Notes: generated by a model not told the origin, from the letters alone. A DNA stretch of 64,000 nucleotides from Luteipulveratus flavus (GCF_029080175.1 NZ_JARFJC010000029.1), one strand, 5' to 3'. Positions 14,645 through 22,741 are shown, counted from the first letter of the stretch. A program made the numbers and translations.

Positions 14645-16162
14645 TCAGATGCCGCAGGCGGGTGCGGCCAGAGCCGGCGTCTCGGGCTTGCCGATCTGCG
14701 GCATGCCGAGCGCCACGGCGGGCTTGCGGGTGACACCCTCAGCGGCGTCCTCCTGCAGCGCCTCCCAGGCGTCGCCGCCTCGGGTACGGCGCACGCTGTA
14801 CGTGCCGCCCTGCACGCCGGAGTCCGCGACGAGGTGGTGCGGGGCGCCGTACGTCACCTCGACCGTCACCGCATCACCCGGGCGCGGGCGCTCGGCGCCC
14901 TCGGGAACACCGAAGTGCACCAGCCGGTTGTCGCGGGCCCGGCCGGACAGCCGGTGCGTGGCGGCGTCCTTGCGGCCCTCGCCGGGCGCGACCAGCACCT
15001 CGACCGTGCGGCCCTCCTGAGCGCGGTTCTCGGCCCAGGAGACCTCCTCCTGCACCTTGAGCAGGCGGTCGAACCGCTCCTGCACGACCGCCTTCGGCAG
15101 CTGGTCCGGCATGGTCGCCGCGGGCGTACCGGGACGGATGGAGTACTGGAAGGTGAACGCGGAGGAGAAGCGCGACTCGCGGACGACGCGCAGGGTCTCC
15201 TCGAAGTCCTCCTCCGTCTCGCCGGGGAAGCCGACGATGAGATCGGTCGTGATCGCCGCGTCGGGCATGCGGTCGCGCACGCGGTCGAGGATGCCGAGGA
15301 ACTTCGCCGACCGGTACGACCGGCGCATGTCCTTCAGCACCTTGTCCGAGCCGGCCTGCAGCGGCATGTGCAGGGACGGCATGACGTTCGGGGTCTCGGC
15401 CATCGCGTCGATGACGTCGTCGGTGAACGCCGCGGGGTGCGGGCTGGTGAACCGGACCCGCTCCAGCCCCTCGATGTCACCGCACGCCCGGAGCAGCTTG
15501 CCGAACGCGAGCCGGTCGCCGAACTCGACGCCGTAGGAGTTGACGTTCTGGCCGAGCAGCGTGACCTCGACGACGCCCTGGTCGACCAGCGCCTGCACCT
15601 CGGCAAGGATCTCCCCCGGCCGGCGGTCCTTCTCCTTGCCGCGCAGACTCGGCACGATGCAGAAGGTGCAGGTGTTGTTGCAGCCCACGGAGATCGACAC
15701 CCAGCCGGAGTAGGCGGAGTCACGCCGGGTCGGCAGCGTCGAGGGGAACGTCTCCAGCGACTCCAGGATCTCCACCTGCGCCTCGGCGTTGTGCCGCGCG
15801 CGCTCCAGCAGCACCGGTAGCGAGCCGACGTTGTGGGTGCCGAAGACGACGTCGACCCACGGCGCACGCCGCACGATCTCGCCCCGGTCCTTCTGCGCCA
15901 GGCAGCCACCGACGGCGATCTGCATGCCCGGGTGCGCGTCCTTCACCGGACGGAGGTGGCCGAGGTTGCCGTACAGCTTGTTGTCAGCGTTCTCCCGGAC
16001 CGCGCAGGTGTTGAACACGACGACGTCCGGTGCGTCCGGGCGCTCCCCCGTCGCCAGCCCGCTCACGTCGGTGTAACCCGCCGACTCCAGCAGGCCGCTG
16101 ATGCGCTCGGAGTCGTGGACGTTCATCTGGCACCCGTGGGTGCGCACCTCATAGGTCTTCAT
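14645..16162 (-). CDS. miaB: tRNA-2-methylthio-N6-dimethylallyladenosine synthase
   Basis: Radical-SAM methylthiotransferase that adds CH3S- to C2 of i6A37 in tRNA, after MiaA. The 505-residue protein has the three expected parts: N-terminal UPF0004 domain with three cysteines for the auxiliary 4Fe-4S cluster (THGCQMN, FNTCAVRE, GGCLAQ), radical-SAM core with the CxxxCxxC motif (GCNNTCTFCIVP near residue 157), and a C-terminal TRAM RNA-binding domain (about 375-445). A further tail of about 60 residues is of low complexity, as in other actinomycetes. ATG 16162 gives the family start MKTYEVRTHGCQMN. A TACCCT box lies ten bases upstream. It is divergent from the MhuD-like gene. Confidence 0.97.
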   Translation of the reverse strand: MKTYEVRTHGCQMNVHDSERISGLLESAGYTDVSGLATGERPDAPDVVVFNTCAVRENADNKLYGNLGHLRPVKDAHPGMQIAVGGCLAQKDRGEIVRRAPWVDVVFGTHNVGSLPVLLERARHNAEAQVEILESLETFPSTLPTRRDSAYSGWVSISVGCNNTCTFCIVPSLRGKEKDRRPGEILAEVQALVDQGVVEVTLLGQNVNSYGVEFGDRLAFGKLLRACGDIEGLERVRFTSPHPAAFTDDVIDAMAETPNVMPSLHMPLQAGSDKVLKDMRRSYRSAKFLGILDRVRDRMPDAAITTDLIVGFPGETEEDFEETLRVVRESRFSSAFTFQYSIRPGTPAATMPDQLPKAVVQERFDRLLKVQEEVSWAENRAQEGRTVEVLVAPGEGRKDAATHRLSGRARDNRLVHFGVPEGAERPRPGDAVTVEVTYGAPHHLVADSGVQGGTYSVRRTRGGDAWEALQEDAAEGVTRKPAVALGMPQIGKPETPALAAPACGI

Positions 16163-16222
16163 GGCGGCATCCAGGGTACGACGGCCGCACCGGTCTCCCC
16201 GAACGATCGCCGGGACCGGTTC

Positions 16223-16228
16223 TAGGCT
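16223..16228 (+). promoter_or_regulatory. Candidate -10 box of the MhuD-like gene
   Basis: TAGGCT seven bases before the ATG at 16236, with no Shine-Dalgarno in the gap; probably a leaderless transcript. Confidence 0.4.
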
Positions 16229-16235
16229 CGATGCC

Positions 16236-16613
16236 ATGAGCGTCGTGAAGATCAATGCCATCACCGTGCCCGCCGACAGCGGCGACGAGCTCGCGCAGCG
16301 CTTCGCCGCGCGTGCCGGAGCGGTCGACGACCAGCCCGGCTTCGAGGGGTTCGAGCTGCTCCGGCCGACCGACGAGCGCACCACCTGGCTGGTCATCACC
16401 CGCTGGGCCGACGAGGAGTCGTTCGAGGCGTGGAAGAGCGGCCAGAGCTTCGAGAACGCCCACCGCGGCACCTCCGGCGACCGAGCGGACGAGCGAGGTG
16501 GCGAGTCCGGTCAGGCCGCCCACTCCGGCGGGGCGTCGCAGCGTCCGGTGGGGATGAGCGCCGAGCTGTGGTCGTTCGAGGTCGCGACCCGCTCGGACGG
16601 CACCTCGCGATGA
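16236..16613 (+). CDS. MhuD-like haem-degrading monooxygenase (ABM domain)
   Basis: Cytoplasmic ferredoxin-like-fold protein of 125 residues. Alignment by eye to M. tuberculosis MhuD is strong: MSVVKINAITVP, RFAARAGAV, and PGFEGFELLRP follow the same pattern. The three residues that define the haem site are kept: Asn7 (KINAI), Trp66 (FEAWKSG) and a His at 76 (ENAHRG) equivalent to the haem-ligand His75. MhuD degrades haem to mycobilin without releasing CO, freeing iron. An insert of about 20 residues (rich in Gly, Ser and charged residues) follows the His and is not in MhuD. The stop overlaps the start of the YccF gene. No iron regulator box was found. Confidence 0.85.
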   Translation: MSVVKINAITVPADSGDELAQRFAARAGAVDDQPGFEGFELLRPTDERTTWLVITRWADEESFEAWKSGQSFENAHRGTSGDRADERGGESGQAAHSGGASQRPVGMSAELWSFEVATRSDGTSR

Positions 16614-17020
16614 GGCTGCTCCTCAACCTCATCTGGTTCCTGCTCGCCGGCCTGTGGCTGGCGATCGGCTACGCGCTCGCGGGGCTGATCATGTGCATCT
16701 TGATCATCACGATCCCGTTCGGGATCGCCTCGTTCCGCATCGCCTCGTACGTGCTGTGGCCCTTCGGGCGGACCATCGTGGACAAGCCCAGTGCCGGAGC
16801 AGGCGCGGTGGTCCTGAACATCGTCTGGTTCGTCCTCGCCGGCTGGTGGCTCGCGCTCGGCCACGTCGTCACCGCCGTCCTGCAGGCCGTCACGATCATC
16901 GGCATCCCGCTCGCGATCGCCAACATCAAGCTCATCCCGGTGACGGTGGTGCCGTTCGGCAAGGACATCGTGACCACCGACGCCGTACGGCAGGGTCAGC
17001 GAGCGGTGCACTTCATGTGA
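16610..17020 (+). CDS. YccF-family inner membrane protein
   Basis: Small membrane protein of 136 residues made of two repeated YccF (DUF307) domains. Each half has two hydrophobic helices followed by an IPFG/IPLA turn: residues about 5-40 ending IITIPFGIASFRIASYVLWPFG, and about 65-105 ending IIGIPLAIANIKL with VPFGK after it. The internal duplication is easy to see. Function of the family is not established. Its ATG overlaps the stop of the MhuD-like gene (CGATGA), so the two are co-translated; a link to haem or iron handling at the membrane is possible but is inference only. Confidence 0.88.
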   Translation: MRLLLNLIWFLLAGLWLAIGYALAGLIMCILIITIPFGIASFRIASYVLWPFGRTIVDKPSAGAGAVVLNIVWFVLAGWWLALGHVVTAVLQAVTIIGIPLAIANIKLIPVTVVPFGKDIVTTDAVRQGQRAVHFM

Positions 17021-17036
17021 GAGTCCGCCGCGCGGA

Positions 17037-17456
17037 TCAGCTGATGAGGCAGAACGGGTGGCCGGCCGGGTCCACGTAGACCCGGAAGCCGCCGTCCTTC
17101 GACGGCTGGTGCTCGTGCACCCGCGCGCCCGCGGCCAGGACGGCGGGCTCGGCCGCGTCGATGTCCGGGACGCTGAGGTCCAGATGAATCTGCTGCGGGT
17201 GCGCGCCGCCGGGCCAGGTGGGCTCGACCCAGTCCTCGATCCGCTGGAACGCCAGTGCGGTCCGCCCGTCCGGGTTGTCGGGCGTGATGCCGCCCTGCGG
17301 AGGTGCGAGGGTGACGAAGTCCCGGTCGGCGCCGTCCTCGGCCTCCCACCCGAGCACCTCACCGTAGAAGCGGCTCAGCGCCAGGGCGTCCGGGCAGTCC
17401 AGGATGATCAGGTCCAGCCGTGGCTTCGGCGCGTTGCTGCTCGTCGTGTCGCTCAT
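17037..17456 (-). CDS. VOC (glyoxalase/bleomycin-resistance fold) protein
   Basis: Cytoplasmic protein of 139 residues with the VOC fold: LDLIILDCPDALALSRFYGEVLGW at the N-terminus (given here in two halves of one beta-alpha unit), HLDLSVPDIDAAEPAVLAAGA in the second half, and the closing VYVDPAGHPFCLIS. Metal ligands are not complete enough to assign an enzyme activity; many such actinobacterial proteins are annotated only as glyoxalase-like. Its ATG overlaps the stop of the MFS gene (ATGA), so it is translated with that exporter. This may indicate a resistance or detoxification pair under the divergent LysR regulator (inference). Confidence 0.85.
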   Translation of the reverse strand: MSDTTSSNAPKPRLDLIILDCPDALALSRFYGEVLGWEAEDGADRDFVTLAPPQGGITPDNPDGRTALAFQRIEDWVEPTWPGGAHPQQIHLDLSVPDIDAAEPAVLAAGARVHEHQPSKDGGFRVYVDPAGHPFCLIS

Positions 17457-18697
17457 GTTCGTGACGGTAGAGCGGCTTCCGGACGACCGACGTCCGGAAC
17501 CAGTGGGGCACCGTCCGCGGGCTCGAGCCGGCGCAGCCGCAGACGAGGGCCGGCCAGCGCAGCGAGTGCGGTGAGGACCCCGGTCCCGACGAGGGTCGGA
17601 CGCGCTCCGATCACGCCGATCAACGGTGCCCCGGCGAGCAGGCCCGCGCTGCTGGTCGCGTTCACGACGACGGACTGGCCACCCATCAGCGCGCGCCGGA
17701 CCGGTCCGGCACCGGCGTCGGTGATGGCCCGGTTGACAGCGGCGATCCCGACGACGACGAAGCCGCCGCCGATGCCCGCGCAGACGGCGACCCCGACCGG
17801 CGTCGTCCAGGCGGCCATGCCGATCCAGGCGAGTCCGCCCACGACCCAGGCCGCACGCGCCACGGTCATCGGGGCGTACCGGCGCACCACGGCGGACGCG
17901 ACCGCTGTCCCGGCCAGGGACCCCACGCCGTACCCGGTCATCCCGGCCGCGAAGTAGAGGCCCGGACGACCGCGGTCGGCGCCGATGACGGACGTGCCGA
18001 TCGTGAACGCGAACCAGGTCAGACAGCTGGTCCCCCGCATGACCCAGCCGCGGGCGATGTCGGCCCGGCCCACGAGCACGTCGCGGATGGCCGGCGCAGC
18101 AGCCGCCTGGCCCACGTCGTCGAGGCATGACCCGCGGACGGGGAGGGCGAGCAGCGCGGACAGCAGCAGCGTGAGCGACTCGAACCACAGCGCCTGCAGC
18201 GTCCAGTCGAGAGCAACCGCGACACCGCCGATCGCCGGGCCGAGCAGCATCGTGGTCCGACGGACGCCATCCTGCCAGGTCAGCAGGGTGACCGCGCGGC
18301 CTGGACCCAGCCGGTCCCCGACATCGGCGAACAGGGCCATCAGACCGGGCGCCGACAGCGTCTGGGCACTGCCGAGCGCCAGTCCGGCGGCCGCGAGGGT
18401 CACGACGTTCATCAGGTGTGCCCAGGCGAGCAGAGGAACCATGGCCAGCGCCGCGGCCTCGGCCACCTGCGTCAGTGCCAGTCCGCGCCCGGACGCGATG
18501 CGCTGCCGCAGCCCTCGAGCCCACCACGGCGACAGCAGTGCCGGGATGCCGGACGCGCCACCGACCAGCCCGGTCGCGGCCACCGACCCCGTGGTGCGGA
18601 GCACGACGAGGGGCAGCGCGATCTGCGCGAACCGGAAGGCCAGCTCGCTCAGCGCGTAGCCCGCGAAGAGCAGGGTCGCGTCTCGTCGTGCACTCAT
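17453..18697 (-). CDS. MFS transporter (probable drug or metabolite exporter)
   Basis: Membrane protein of 414 residues with about twelve hydrophobic helices and the MFS layout (two six-helix halves with a charged central loop near residues 195-215). The N-terminal segment RRDATLLFAGYALSELAFRF is typical of the YnfM/macrolide-type exporters common in actinomycetes, but no subfamily motif is decisive. It starts with ATG at 18697, 72 bases from the divergent LysR-type gene, and is followed by an overlapping VOC gene. The divergent layout suggests it is the target of that LysR regulator, with export of a compound that the VOC protein might bind or modify. Substrate is unknown. Confidence 0.88.
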   Translation of the reverse strand: MSARRDATLLFAGYALSELAFRFAQIALPLVVLRTTGSVAATGLVGGASGIPALLSPWWARGLRQRIASGRGLALTQVAEAAALAMVPLLAWAHLMNVVTLAAAGLALGSAQTLSAPGLMALFADVGDRLGPGRAVTLLTWQDGVRRTTMLLGPAIGGVAVALDWTLQALWFESLTLLLSALLALPVRGSCLDDVGQAAAAPAIRDVLVGRADIARGWVMRGTSCLTWFAFTIGTSVIGADRGRPGLYFAAGMTGYGVGSLAGTAVASAVVRRYAPMTVARAAWVVGGLAWIGMAAWTTPVGVAVCAGIGGGFVVVGIAAVNRAITDAGAGPVRRALMGGQSVVVNATSSAGLLAGAPLIGVIGARPTLVGTGVLTALAALAGPRLRLRRLEPADGAPLVPDVGRPEAALPSRT

Positions 18698-18755
18698 GAC
18701 TCGACTCTCGGCCCGGCGACCGGGTCCCGGTAGACCTGGGTTCGAGCTGGCCGGA

Positions 18756-18772
18756 CATAGGCTGTCCCTATG
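18756..18772. promoter_or_regulatory. Palindrome CATAGG-N5-CCTATG at the LysR start; includes -10 box
   Basis: A perfect 6-base inverted repeat with a 5-base centre that spans the LysR gene's TAGGCT box (18758-18763) and its ATG (18770). TAGGCT is six bases before the start, a leaderless arrangement. Binding here would block transcription of the LysR gene, so it is a candidate self-control site; it lies about 60 bases from the divergent MFS start. Confidence 0.5.
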
Positions 18773-19645
18773 AGCCCATCTCCGAGTGTCGAGGACCTGC
18801 GGCTGGTGCTCGCGGTCCGGCGCGCCAGGTCGGTGGGCGGCGCAGCCCGCGAGCTCGGCACCACCCAGCCGTCGGCGAGCCAACGCCTGGCTCGGGTCGA
18901 GCGCCGCTGCGGGGTGACGTTGTTCGAGCGCGACACCACCGGCGCGCGGCCCACACCCGCCGGCCTGGAGCTGGCCCGCCAGGCGGAGCACGTGCTCGGT
19001 CACCTCGATGGCATGTACGCGGCCACCGTCGCCGCCACCACCACGCGAACGCTGGTCGTCGGCACGTTCGCGAGCCTTGCGGCGGCGGTGCTTCCGGCCC
19101 TGGACGAGCTGCTCCCGGACGTGCCGATCGACCAGCGCATCGACCACGGCGACCAGCTGATCGCCTGGGTCGCCGAAGGCACGATGGACGCGGCCTTCGT
19201 CGCGATCGCCGAGCAGATCACCCTCCCTCGGGGTGTGCTCGTCCATGCCCTCGGCGAGGACCAGCTCGTGCTGTTCCGCCCGCTGGGGGTGCCACCGCTG
19301 AGCCGGGGCCGGCTGCCGCTGGCCGGCCGGTCGGTGGCGTTCTCGACGTACGACCTCGGCGCCCCGGTGCTGCAGGCCAGGCTCGAGTCGCTCGGCGCCA
19401 CCGCGCGCCGCGGCGTCACCCTGCCGACCACGTTGGCGATGGCGCGGCGACGTGGGCAGCCGGCAGTGGTGCCGCGGAGCGCTGTGGCGTCCGACCTGCG
19501 TGAGGGCGAGGCGGTCGAGCGTCTGCCGTTCGCGGCCCGGCTCCGGCTGTCCATGGTCACCGCCCGGGAGCACGACCCCCGGCTGGTCGGGGTGCTGCCG
19601 GCGCTACGGCGCGACCTGGGCCTGCGCGCTCAGCGGTCGACCTGA
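18770..19645 (+). CDS. LysR-family transcriptional regulator
   Basis: DNA-binding regulator of 291 residues. The N-terminal winged HTH (residues about 5-65) is typical: SVGGAARELGTTQPSASQRLARVERRCGV is the helix-turn-helix, read here from residues about 21 to 49 in two helices, followed by LFERDTTGARPTPAGLEL. The C-terminal effector-binding domain covers about 90-285. It is divergently arranged with the MFS exporter gene, the usual position for a LysR regulator and its target, and carries a palindrome over its own start. The co-inducer is unknown. It runs convergent to recX; a short inverted repeat separates them. Confidence 0.92.
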   Translation: MSPSPSVEDLRLVLAVRRARSVGGAARELGTTQPSASQRLARVERRCGVTLFERDTTGARPTPAGLELARQAEHVLGHLDGMYAATVAATTTRTLVVGTFASLAAAVLPALDELLPDVPIDQRIDHGDQLIAWVAEGTMDAAFVAIAEQITLPRGVLVHALGEDQLVLFRPLGVPPLSRGRLPLAGRSVAFSTYDLGAPVLQARLESLGATARRGVTLPTTLAMARRRGQPAVVPRSAVASDLREGEAVERLPFAARLRLSMVTAREHDPRLVGVLPALRRDLGLRAQRST

Positions 19646-19657
19646 GCGCCGGCCCTG

Positions 19658-19679
19658 GTCAGGACGGGCCGATCCTGAC
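19658..19679. terminator. Short hairpin between convergent LysR and recX genes
   Basis: GTCAGGA and TCCTGAC form a 7-base stem around an 8-base loop, 13 bases after the LysR stop and just before the recX stop. It is symmetric and could end transcription from both sides, though the stem is short and has no U-run. Confidence 0.45.
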
Positions 19680-19682
19680 GCG

Positions 19683-20303
19683 TCAGTCCGGCCGGTGCTC
19701 GGGCGCATCCGCGATCGCCTCACGGATGACCTGCCAGGACACCGAGGACGAGTACCCCTTGCGGGCCAGCATCCCGGCGAGCCGCCGGGTCTGCACCGCG
19801 GCGTCGAGACCGTGCATCGAGCGCAGCTTCTTGGCGACGAGCTCGCGGGCCCGCTCCTTCTCCTCCTCGTCGCCGATCTGCTCCAGGGTCGCGCCGGCGA
19901 CGTCGTCGTCGACGCCCTTGCGGCGCAGCTCCTGGCGGAGGGCGCGGCGGGCCAGACCACGACCGGACTGCTGGCTGCGGACGACCAGCTGGGCGTACGC
20001 CTCGTCGTCGACCAGACCGACCTCTTCCATCCGGTCGAGCACCTCGTGGGCGACCTGCTCGTCACAGCCCTTCTGCCGGAGCTTGTCGGCCAGCTGCTGA
20101 CGGCTGCGGGGCGCCATGGTCAGCTGACGCAGGACGATGGCGCGAGCCACCTCGTGCGCGTCGGGCTCGACGTCCTGCGCCGCGGCACGTCCGGGGTCGT
20201 CGGGCACGTCCGGGCGCCGGGCGCTGGACTGCCGGGCCGGCCGGGTCTCCTGCTGCGCGAACGCGGGAGGAGGCCCGGCAGGCCGGTCGAACGGTCGCGT
20301 CAC
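19683..20303 (-). CDS. recX: Regulatory protein RecX
   Basis: Modulator that binds inside the RecA filament groove and limits recombinase activity. The 206-residue protein has an N-terminal, Pro/Arg-rich, unconserved tail of about 50 residues and then the three-helix repeats of RecX: ARAIVLRQLTMAPRSRQQLADKL near 53-75, DEQVAHEVLDRMEEVGLVDDEAYA near 81-104, then the ARRALRQELRRKGVDDD segment and a last repeat near 170-195 (RLAGMLARKGYSSSVSW). The GTG at 20303 follows the recA stop by only two bases, so recX is co-transcribed with recA, as in mycobacteria and streptomycetes. Confidence 0.95.
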   Translation of the reverse strand: MTRPFDRPAGPPPAFAQQETRPARQSSARRPDVPDDPGRAAAQDVEPDAHEVARAIVLRQLTMAPRSRQQLADKLRQKGCDEQVAHEVLDRMEEVGLVDDEAYAQLVVRSQQSGRGLARRALRQELRRKGVDDDVAGATLEQIGDEEEKERARELVAKKLRSMHGLDAAVQTRRLAGMLARKGYSSSVSWQVIREAIADAPEHRPD

Positions 20304-20305
20304 GA

Positions 20306-22471
20306 TCAGAACTCGACCGGCACCTCACCCGCCGGTGCAGCCTCGGTGGGCTTGTCCACCTGCGGACCCACGCCGAGCTTCTCCTTGATCTTCTTCTCGA
20401 TCTCGTCGGCGAGGTCGGGGTTGTCCTTGAGGAAGTTGCGGGCGTTCTCCTTGCCCTGCCCCAGCTGGTCGCCCTCGTAGGTGTACCAGGCGCCCGACTT
20501 GCGCACGAAACCGTGCTCGACCCCCATGTCGATCAGGCCACCCTCACGGGAGATGCCCTGACCGTAGAGGATGTCGAACTCCGCCTGCTTGAACGGCGGG
20601 GAGACCTTGTTCTTGACCACCTTGACGCGCGTCCGGTTGCCGACCGGCTCCGAGCCGTCCTTGAGCGTCTCGATGCGACGGACGTCCAGCCGGACGGACG
20701 CGTAGAACTTCAACGCCTTACCACCGGTGGTCGTCTCCGGGCTGTTGTGCACCATCACTCCGTCGACGAAGTAGTTGTGCGTCCCATCGACCTCGATGTC
20801 GAAGCGATGCATCGAACGAGTCGGCGGCTTGAGGTGCACGTCGAGCACGCGGGAGGGCACCAGGACCTCGTACGGCTCGATGAACTCCGGCTCGACCGCG
20901 AACCGGCCCCGCTGCCGCGGAAGCAGCTTGTACTCCATCGACGGGTGGACGAACGGCGCCACCAGGTCGAGGAAGACGTCCGTACCTGCTCGCGTCATGG
21001 ACAGAACGGCCTTCTGCCGTGCGCCGGACAGACGCACGCGGCACTCCACGCCGTGAGAGTCGCGAAGGTACTCCGCCATGCGAGTCCTGGACCCCTCGCT
21101 CATCGCCTCGACACAGATCTCCACCCGCCCCGAACCCCCGAGCGTGCGCTCCTGCACGCCCTTCGATCGAATCGAGAGACTCCCGTCGTCCATGTACCAG
21201 ATCGCCAGCGCCAGTGGCGTCAGCGCCTTGAGGTACTCCTCCGTGACGCACTTCTTCCCGTCACCCCAGTACATCGACTCACGAACCTCCGCGAGCTCCG
21301 GCAGAGGCGTCAGGTCGATGTGCACCGCGCCGTTCGGGCGAACAGTGCGCGACTGGCCGATGTTTCCCAGAAGGGAGGCCTTCCAGTCGGCGTAGGCCGA
21401 CTGGGCCGACCCGTGACCGGTCCGGAACCGGACACCTCTGCGGGACCGCAGGTTCGGCGCCAGATGCCCGTCACCGAGGAGGCCGCCGAGGACGACCTGC
21501 CACTGCTGCTCGCTCAGCCGTGCCGTCTCGGCGGACATCACCCGGTCGCCGGCGATGATCTCCCCGGCCTCGCGCCAACCACCCGGTGTACGGATCAGGT
21601 GGTTCTCGGTGGCGGCGAACTGCGACCTGCCGTTGCCGCCGGACTTCTCGACCGTGAGCTGCAAGAACCGCTGCGCCGGGCCGTTGTCGAACCAGTTCGT
21701 CACCGGACGGGCGACGACGGCGTCGGCCACCGGGTCGTAGGTCATGACCTCGACCGGCATCTTCTGGTTGACGATCTTGCCGATCTTCTCCTGTGACCCG
21801 TCCGCAAGGGTGACCATCGTGCCGTAGGAGAAGCAGCCGAACATCACCCCGATCTTCTCGCGCAGCTGGTTGATGAAGATCGCCGTCGTGCCCGTGTTGT
21901 TCAGCGCGCCGGTGATCTTGCGCAGCGCCTGGCTCATCAGGCGGGCCTGCAGACCGACGTGGCTGTCACCCATCTCGCCCTCGATCTCGGCGCGCGGCAC
22001 GAGCGCGGCCACCGAGTCGATGACGATGATGTCCAGCGAGCCGGACCGGATCAGCATGTCCGCGATCTCCAGCGCCTGCTCACCGGTGTCGGGCTGGCTG
22101 ACCAGCAGCGCGTCGGTGTCGACGCCCAGCTTCTTGGCGTACTCCGGGTCGAGTGCGTGCTCGGCGTCGATGAACGCGGCGATGCCGCCGCCCCGCTGGG
22201 CGTTGGCCACCGCGTGCAGGGCCACGGTCGTCTTACCCGAGCTCTCCGGGCCGTAGACCTCGACGACGCGGCCACGCGGGAGGCCGCCGATGCCGAGTGC
22301 GACGTCCAGCGCGATGGCGCCGGTGGGGATCACCTCGATCGGCGGGCGGATGTCGTCGCCCAGACGCATGACCGCGCCCTTGCCGTGCGACTTCTCGATC
22401 TGCGACAGGACGACGTCGAGCGACTTGTGCTTGTCCCCGACGGCGGGGGCGGACTTGGGTGCGGGTGCCAT
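20306..22471 (-). CDS. recA: RecA recombinase precursor with an intein
   Basis: Central recombination and SOS protein. The 721-residue precursor consists of a 357-residue RecA split by a 364-residue intein. Extein marks: Walker A GPESSGKT near residues 74-81, the L1 region PRAEIEGEMGDSHVG, and FINQLREKIGVMFG just before the insertion. After the intein RecA resumes with SPETTTGGKALKFYAS (L2). ATG 22471 has GGAGAG eight bases upstream. A 5' leader of about 80 bases separates it from a PafBC-type promoter, with a LexA-like box further upstream. recX follows two bases after the stop. Protein splicing is required to make active RecA. The insertion site differs from that of the M. tuberculosis RecA intein (which lies after VVKNK). 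Confidence 0.98.
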   Translation of the reverse strand: MAPAPKSAPAVGDKHKSLDVVLSQIEKSHGKGAVMRLGDDIRPPIEVIPTGAIALDVALGIGGLPRGRVVEVYGPESSGKTTVALHAVANAQRGGGIAAFIDAEHALDPEYAKKLGVDTDALLVSQPDTGEQALEIADMLIRSGSLDIIVIDSVAALVPRAEIEGEMGDSHVGLQARLMSQALRKITGALNNTGTTAIFINQLREKIGVMFGCFSYGTMVTLADGSQEKIGKIVNQKMPVEVMTYDPVADAVVARPVTNWFDNGPAQRFLQLTVEKSGGNGRSQFAATENHLIRTPGGWREAGEIIAGDRVMSAETARLSEQQWQVVLGGLLGDGHLAPNLRSRRGVRFRTGHGSAQSAYADWKASLLGNIGQSRTVRPNGAVHIDLTPLPELAEVRESMYWGDGKKCVTEEYLKALTPLALAIWYMDDGSLSIRSKGVQERTLGGSGRVEICVEAMSEGSRTRMAEYLRDSHGVECRVRLSGARQKAVLSMTRAGTDVFLDLVAPFVHPSMEYKLLPRQRGRFAVEPEFIEPYEVLVPSRVLDVHLKPPTRSMHRFDIEVDGTHNYFVDGVMVHNSPETTTGGKALKFYASVRLDVRRIETLKDGSEPVGNRTRVKVVKNKVSPPFKQAEFDILYGQGISREGGLIDMGVEHGFVRKSGAWYTYEGDQLGQGKENARNFLKDNPDLADEIEKKIKEKLGVGPQVDKPTEAAPAGEVPVEF
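20744..21835 (-). mobile_element. RecA intein with LAGLIDADG homing endonuclease
   Basis: In-frame insertion of 364 residues (precursor residues 213-576) between Gly212 and Ser577. Splice residues are all present: Cys213 at the N-terminus (block A, CFSYGTMVTLADG), block B ATENHLIRTPGGW with its TxxH-type His, C-terminal block with VDGTHNYFVDGVMVHN, penultimate His575, terminal Asn576, and Ser577 as the +1 nucleophile. The middle carries two LAGLIDADG-type helices, LGGLLGDGHL and LAIWYMDDGSL, with both acidic residues kept, so the endonuclease looks intact. Codon use is close to that of the host, which argues against very recent arrival. The position after MFG matches the site I recall for M. 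leprae RecA; this should be checked. Confidence 0.96.
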
Positions 22472-22557
22472 CTGGCTCTCCTTCGACAACGTGGGCGGAC
22501 GCGCCTCCCGGCGACCGACCTCAGCCCACGCGTGCGATGGACCTCGGTACGAGTCAG

Positions 22558-22580
22558 ACGCTAGGAGCCTGCACCGACAG
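22558..22580 (-). promoter_or_regulatory. PafBC-type (RecA-NDp) promoter of recA
   Basis: Minus strand: CTGTCGGTG (22580-22572), eight bases, then TAGCGT (22563-22558). This matches the LexA-independent DNA-damage promoter of mycobacteria, TTGTCRGTG-N8-TANNNT, at every fixed position but the first T. The predicted transcription start is near 22551, about 80 bases upstream of the recA ATG. It should place recA under the PafB/PafC activator. Confidence 0.8.
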
Positions 22581-22648
22581 CCGTCGCCGTCGTCCGCGCA
22601 CGCTGTGGAAGGACGACCGTCGAGATGGGCACCTGTGCACAACCTATC

Positions 22649-22663
22649 CGAACATGCGTACGA
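22649..22663. promoter_or_regulatory. Possible LexA (SOS) box upstream of recA
   Basis: CGAAC-ATGC-GTACG A matches the actinobacterial SOS box (CGAAC-N4-GTTCG) with one mismatch in the second arm. It lies about 180 bases before the recA start and 85 bases upstream of the PafBC-type promoter, like the two-promoter layout of mycobacterial recA. GTACG-rich sequence is frequent nearby, so chance is possible. Confidence 0.4.
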
Positions 22664-22741
22664 GTGCCGTACGACTCGCCGTACCCGCGTGTCGGTAGTA
22701 GCGGACCGCCGGCCGACCGGCCGGGAACGGCCTGCCCGACC

